Position numbers and translations under genes: made by a program
Assembly (NCBI RefSeq): GCF_963422355.1
Contig: NC_085091.1
Span: 2,298,523-2,362,522 of the forward strand
Direction: 5' to 3'
Length of the DNA: 64,000 bases
DNA from: Corticium candelabrum
Taxonomy: Eukaryota; Porifera; Homoscleromorpha; Homosclerophorida; Plakinidae
Part shown: one piece after another, positions 60,901 to 64,000 of the stretch
How positions within the stretch are numbered: position 1 is the stretch's first letter
Layout of the letters: every line of letters begins with the position of its first letter
Notes under the pieces: model-generated
Database searches by the model: none
Told to the model about the DNA's origin: nothing
What the model saw: the letters and a program-made list of their open reading frames with translations, nothing else

Positions 60901-63208
60901 GTTGTTCTCTAGTTCTAGACTGAATCTAATTGTTTTGTCACTAACCATTTAACTAATTAGCTGTATAGTCTAATTGCATTTACCGTTTATCTCCTAATGC
61001 TGTTTTGATCTTTTTTTTTGCTGTTTATGTTTATCTCCTAATGCACCCACCACAGTTAAGACGATGATTTCCTTGCTAGCCCTAGACTGGAACTCTTGTC
61101 ACTATGCGCTAGGCAGAATGCTACTCTTGTTACTACTGTACGCGCTAAACAGCTGGAATGTTTGATAGCTCCAGATCAGACTCAAGTAACCGCAAACCAA
61201 CGTCCCTACTGTACAGTACCGTTTGCAAACCCAGTGCAAACAGCATTCCTTGGAGCAGGTGCAACGTTTGATAACAAACTCAAACCAGGGTTGCAAACCA
61301 CAGTGTGAACACACTTACAAGTGTGTTGCTACCAGCTGTGTTGTGTTGTTGATCCTAGCAACATGTTCACTTGTACAGTACACACACGTCTCTCTCTATT
61401 CCCCATACGTGAAGTCACGGAAGTGAGTAATGAGATGCGGTCACACCAATCCGACATGACACAAATGTTTTGAAACATTCTGCCTACTACAGAGTGTCAT
61501 GTTACATAAAATGTTGCCACTCAACAGTAACAAGATTAGCTAATTAGCTACACAAGCGCAATTTGACTCTCCAGAGGCTGCAAGCCACTTAGCGCCGCAG
61601 ATGTAGCACATTTTACCAAAAAGCTGGCGACTAGCTTTGAAACATGCAATTGCCAGCGGAAAGTTTTAGTAACCATTGGCGAATTGGCGACCACAATTTC
61701 GAACACTGTGTATGCTCGTACATTTGCTAGACTTTTAGAAACTCACAAGTGCCCATCATTAGCTTGTGTCCTCCTTTCATTTTTGATAACATTTACCTCA
61801 CTAGCGTAGAACTATACAAAAGCGCATTCGGATAGACGTGCGTTCGATGTACGTCAACAGATCACAAGGCGTGCGCAAGTGCCAATCCGCCGTCTTCAAG
61901 TCCATGAATGTTTGAGACCTATGAAGCTCAACACGCCGCTTGATAACTGCCCAGAAGTTTTCTATTTGTGCAAGATCTGGTAAGCTAGTGGGACAATCGA
62001 GAACCGTGATGCCCAGAGTGTGGTTTTTTAGCTTCATGATCACTAGCAGCGGAATTTTCTTAAGCATAGTGTAGCGATAGCTTGCGTCATGTTCTCTTCT
62101 GCTGGTGGAAGAACTGACGACAACTCAAACCTGCGCTACCAGCTGATGTGCAAGTTTGTTTGCTGATTTGTTGTTCTTTGTTGCGTCATGTTTTACTAAT
62201 TGAATCTGTTCGATGGTTTTCAGCTAGTTTATGGTCTTCCACGAGAAGCTCTGCATTGAATTCCTTCTCCAGTGTCCAGTCTCTGGAGAGTTCAGTAAAC
62301 AGTACAGCGAGAAAAGCGCAAAATTTAGCAGATCCTAGATGGCTTCTTGGTACTGGAACGGTATAGTAACAGAATATCGTGACGTTGTCTTTCCCTGACT
62401 CGTTTGATGATGGAAAAGGTCTCTATGAGGATGCGCAAACTATGGAATAGCTTTTGTGACTGCTTTTCAGCTGTTTGAGAAAAATTTGGCACGGTTTCTT
62501 AACTAATTAATAGCAAAAGTAGAAACTTTCCAAAAGTAGTACAAGTAAACTCCGATTGTGTCAATAGTTTTAACCAGGACTGTAAATTCCTGCCAATATT
62601 TCATCTCATATACCATAGCTATTTGATTGTTTGTGCATCTAGTCTGTCGATGCCATTTCAACAGCAATTTCCAAACTTCAAAGAAAACAAAACTTTCAGC
62701 AACATGACAGGTAACCCTAAATTACAGTTATTTGCATCTACTTTCTAATAACTATAGTTCCCGAATTACCTAAGTAACGTAGTTCCCGGATAACTATCGT
62801 TCATATTGGAGTTCAACGAAACCCCACCTGAAAAACTAGCCAAACGCCACAATTGCGTGCATTATCGTATGCCTCTCATTATGCAATCCGTGTTTGAGAC
62901 CTTGATCGTCGCCATCAGCTGTGACGGTCGGTGATTCATTCCAATCGTCGTCTTCAACCGACGCTACCGCAGGTGCCGATGTTACCGTAGGTGCCGACGT
63001 TGTAGGGGTAGACGTAGTCTTTGCATCGCTTATCCCGATCCCTTTGACCTACAAAACAATAGAAACACGCAAATATTCTCAACTTCCGGTCGCAAAATGA
63101 AACACGTGGCCCATTCAGGGTCCGTCGTGTCCAAAATATGCTTACTCTGTTAGAGAGCTCGCGCTCTTGACTATCTACTTCAGCAGCCCAGTCCGCACTA
63201 TCAGCCAT
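54416..63208 (-). CDS. DDX19: DEAD-box RNA helicase DDX19/DBP5
   Basis: Nine exons on the minus strand (63208-63146, 63048-62901, 60160-60013, 59954-59862, 59751-59649, 58177-58063, 57877-57700, 56523-56286, 54832-54416) give 500 residues; phase holds throughout. Human DDX19 has 478-479 residues; the extra length lies in the Thr/Pro/Ala-rich N-terminal linker of exon 2. It starts [20 protein letters not shown], like the vertebrate N-terminus. Motifs in order: [30 protein letters not shown] (Q motif), [10 protein letters not shown] (I), APTYELA (Ia), GTPGTV (Ib), VLDEAD (II), FSAT (III), [10 protein letters not shown] (V), [10 protein letters not shown] (VI). The enzyme remodels mRNPs at the cytoplasmic face of the nuclear pore and also acts in translation termination. 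Introns hold MITEs and a Tc1/mariner fossil. Confidence 0.94.
55609..56123. mobile_element. TA-target DNA transposon, second copy
   Basis: Starts CCGTATTCGCCCGTACTAAC after TA (55607-55608) and ends near TGGGCAAATAC. The left 150 bp match the right part of the 32625-33254 element in inverse orientation (GCGTTATTTTGG, GGCGTATACATGG, CAAAATGCTGTCGTTTGGCC, AGTCATCATC). Its right terminus is more eroded. It lies in the last intron of DDX19. Confidence 0.75.
56836..56952. repeat. (GACA)n/(CA)n compound microsatellite
   Basis: Ten GACA units followed by CA and CAGACA units, in a DDX19 intron. A short (GACA)n lies at about 56697-56716. Confidence 0.85.
57921..57998. repeat. (GT)n microsatellite in DDX19 intron
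   Basis: About 39 GT units only 43 bp beyond the edge of exon 57877-57700 and 65 bp short of the next exon, so it fills most of that 185-bp intron. Confidence 0.9.
58459..58925. mobile_element. Candidate MITE, TATAACC ends
   Basis: The left end TATAACCACTTTTTACCGC resembles the complement of the right end (TATAACCCTTTTTACCAC). It spans about 465 bp in a DDX19 intron with no gene inside. Arms are short and imperfect and the flanking duplication is unclear. Confidence 0.4.
60420..61800. other. Large DDX19 intron interior, no gene
   Basis: Part of the 2.74-kb intron between DDX19 exons 2 and 3. No coding family is recognised. A block at 61560-61710 (GGCGAATTGGCGACC and neighbours) recalls the GGCGAC-rich block at 4180-4260, suggesting an old shared repeat. 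Confidence 0.4.
61802..62067 (-). pseudogene. Tc1/mariner transposase C-terminal fossil
   Basis: On the minus strand a frame reads [20 protein letters not shown] then [10 protein letters not shown]. This is the conserved end of Tc1-like DDE transposases (WPxxSPDLNPIENLWxxLKRRV), with W-P changed to C-P and the catalytic-region Asn-Pro changed. Only about 80 residues remain. No terminal repeats could be paired around it. It lies in the large DDX19 intron and is long dead. Confidence 0.7.
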
Positions 63209-63457
63209 TCCGCGCCAAAGCTTACAGACACGGCGCTAAGTATGAGCATGCGTATAGCGGGGCTGTTGGGTTGGGTCACGTGACCATTCGTAAAAGTAGG
63301 TCTCATGACTTTGAATTTGGATTGCATTCAAAATAATTTTGATTAACAGAAAATTTTAGCATTAACTTTGCAATTCAAAAAGCATGGTCACGTGATCGTT
63401 GTTAAAAAGGATCACGTGACCTAACAACACTAGGCGTCGTGGCGACGGTGGCAAATC
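63209..63457. promoter_or_regulatory. Shared divergent promoter, DDX19 / UBX gene, with three E-boxes
   Basis: 249 bp between start codons pointing apart. It contains GGTCACGTGACC (63274-63285), a 12-base perfect palindrome, and TCACGTGA at 63388-63395 and 63412-63419. TCACGTGA is the extended E-box bound by USF and MiT/TFE-type bHLH-zip factors in animals. Which factor acts here is not known. Confidence 0.6.
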
Positions 63458-64000
63458 ATGGGGTCGTCGACGCAAGATACGGTGAGGGCCAGAGGTGGGC
63501 GACGTTTTAAACTAATGAGCGCAATGGACGGCGACAGAGTGCGAGAGATATTAGTTCCAAAGCCACCGGCAAGAAAAACGGTCGACTTCACGAGAGGAAA
63601 CGGTCGAAAGACGCCTCAAATGCGCGTGAAATTAGGCAGCGAGAGTGTCAGTTCGTTAGACAGGCCGTCGGCTGTGAGTGTGTTGGGAGACAGTCGCGTT
63701 CCTCTCTTGATAAGTCGAAACAACAGACACAGTCTGAGACGGTCACAAGTGCTGCCCGCCATCGGGACACAAGACAGTGGATGTTCTGTGCATGAGCATG
63801 TAGTCATGTCGAGTCAGAATCAGAAGTATTCTGCTCGTTTTCCGCTGCCCGATGAGCCACCATTGTCGAGCACGTGTGTTACTGTCGGTCTGAGATTGTT
63901 AGACGGTCGACGAGTCGAGAGACGGTTTCATGAGAACGACAAGCTTGGGAGTGTCGTTTGCTATGCCGAGGAGGTCAGTGGTGGTTCGCTGCCTGGATGC
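63458..64000 (+). CDS. UBX-domain protein, N-terminal part (UBXN10-like)
   Basis: An open frame from ATG to the right edge, 181 codons without a stop; the gene continues beyond the window. The first ~140 residues are basic and disordered-looking with no domain. From about residue 145, CVTVGLRLLDGRRVERRFHE and NDKLGSVVCYAEE match the first two strands and the helix of a UBX domain (pattern R.PDG.R..R.F....L..V..F). UBX proteins are p97/VCP adaptors. A basic, domain-free N-terminus with a single C-terminal UBX resembles UBXN10, a ciliary p97 adaptor, but the missing end prevents a firm choice. It is head-to-head with DDX19. Confidence 0.65.
   Translation, partial: MGSSTQDTVRARGGRRFKLMSAMDGDRVREILVPKPPARKTVDFTRGNGRKTPQMRVKLGSESVSSLDRPSAVSVLGDSRVPLLISRNNRHSLRRSQVLPAIGTQDSGCSVHEHVVMSSQNQKYSARFPLPDEPPLSSTCVTVGLRLLDGRRVERRFHENDKLGSVVCYAEEVSGGSLPGC

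Noticed and set aside
61096-61314. Overlapping ~70-codon frames on both strands in the DDX19 intron
   Set aside because: They are mirror frames with no family resemblance and lie in intronic sequence.

Overview
The window reads as nuclear DNA of an early-branching animal, with a sponge the best guess. Its recognisable genes are ordinary metazoan housekeeping or animal genes, split by many short introns (about 50-100 bp, mostly GT-AG). The intergenic and intronic space is packed with microsatellites and small inverted-repeat (MITE-like) elements. The taxon is an inference from gene content and style; nothing here fixes the species.

Layout. 1-5 kb holds transposon relics, including a Harbinger relic nested inside a long-inverted-repeat element. 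5.0-8.0 kb is a two-exon Patched-domain/RND transporter gene, followed by a decayed tandem copy lacking its first exon (8.8-10.6 kb). 13.1-16.3 kb is a six-exon gene joining three La-type winged-helix modules to a CCR4/Angel-type nuclease. It runs tail-to-tail into WRAP73 (13 exons, minus strand, 16.5-24.0 kb). WRAP73 is head-to-head, across 101 bp, with a tiny LAGE3/PCC1 gene (24.1-25.1 kb).

25-50 kb is a duplication zone. A module made of an unrecognised intronless gene (called X here) plus the NOP2 rRNA methyltransferase gene occurs twice: X1 with a dead NOP2 copy (27-36 kb) and X2, itself disrupted, with the intact NOP2 (41-50 kb). Partial relics of the same module lie at 25.8-27.0, 35.85-36.06, 38.4-38.8 (inverted) and 41.1-41.9 kb. 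The two copies differ by a transposon insertion that leaves a clean empty site in the other copy.

50.2-53.4 kb is a six-exon TauD-like Fe(II)/2-oxoglutarate dioxygenase. 54.4-63.2 kb is a nine-exon DDX19/DBP5 helicase on the minus strand, head-to-head across about 250 bp with a UBX-domain gene that runs off the right edge. That shared promoter carries three TCACGTGA E-box palindromes.

Genes touching RNA recur: NOP2 modifies rRNA, DDX19 drives mRNA export, LAGE3 belongs to the tRNA-modifying KEOPS complex, and the La-EEP protein probably binds and trims RNA. Nothing in the sequence shows that they form one system. The most unusual items are the triple-La/EEP fusion and gene family X with its recurrent duplication.
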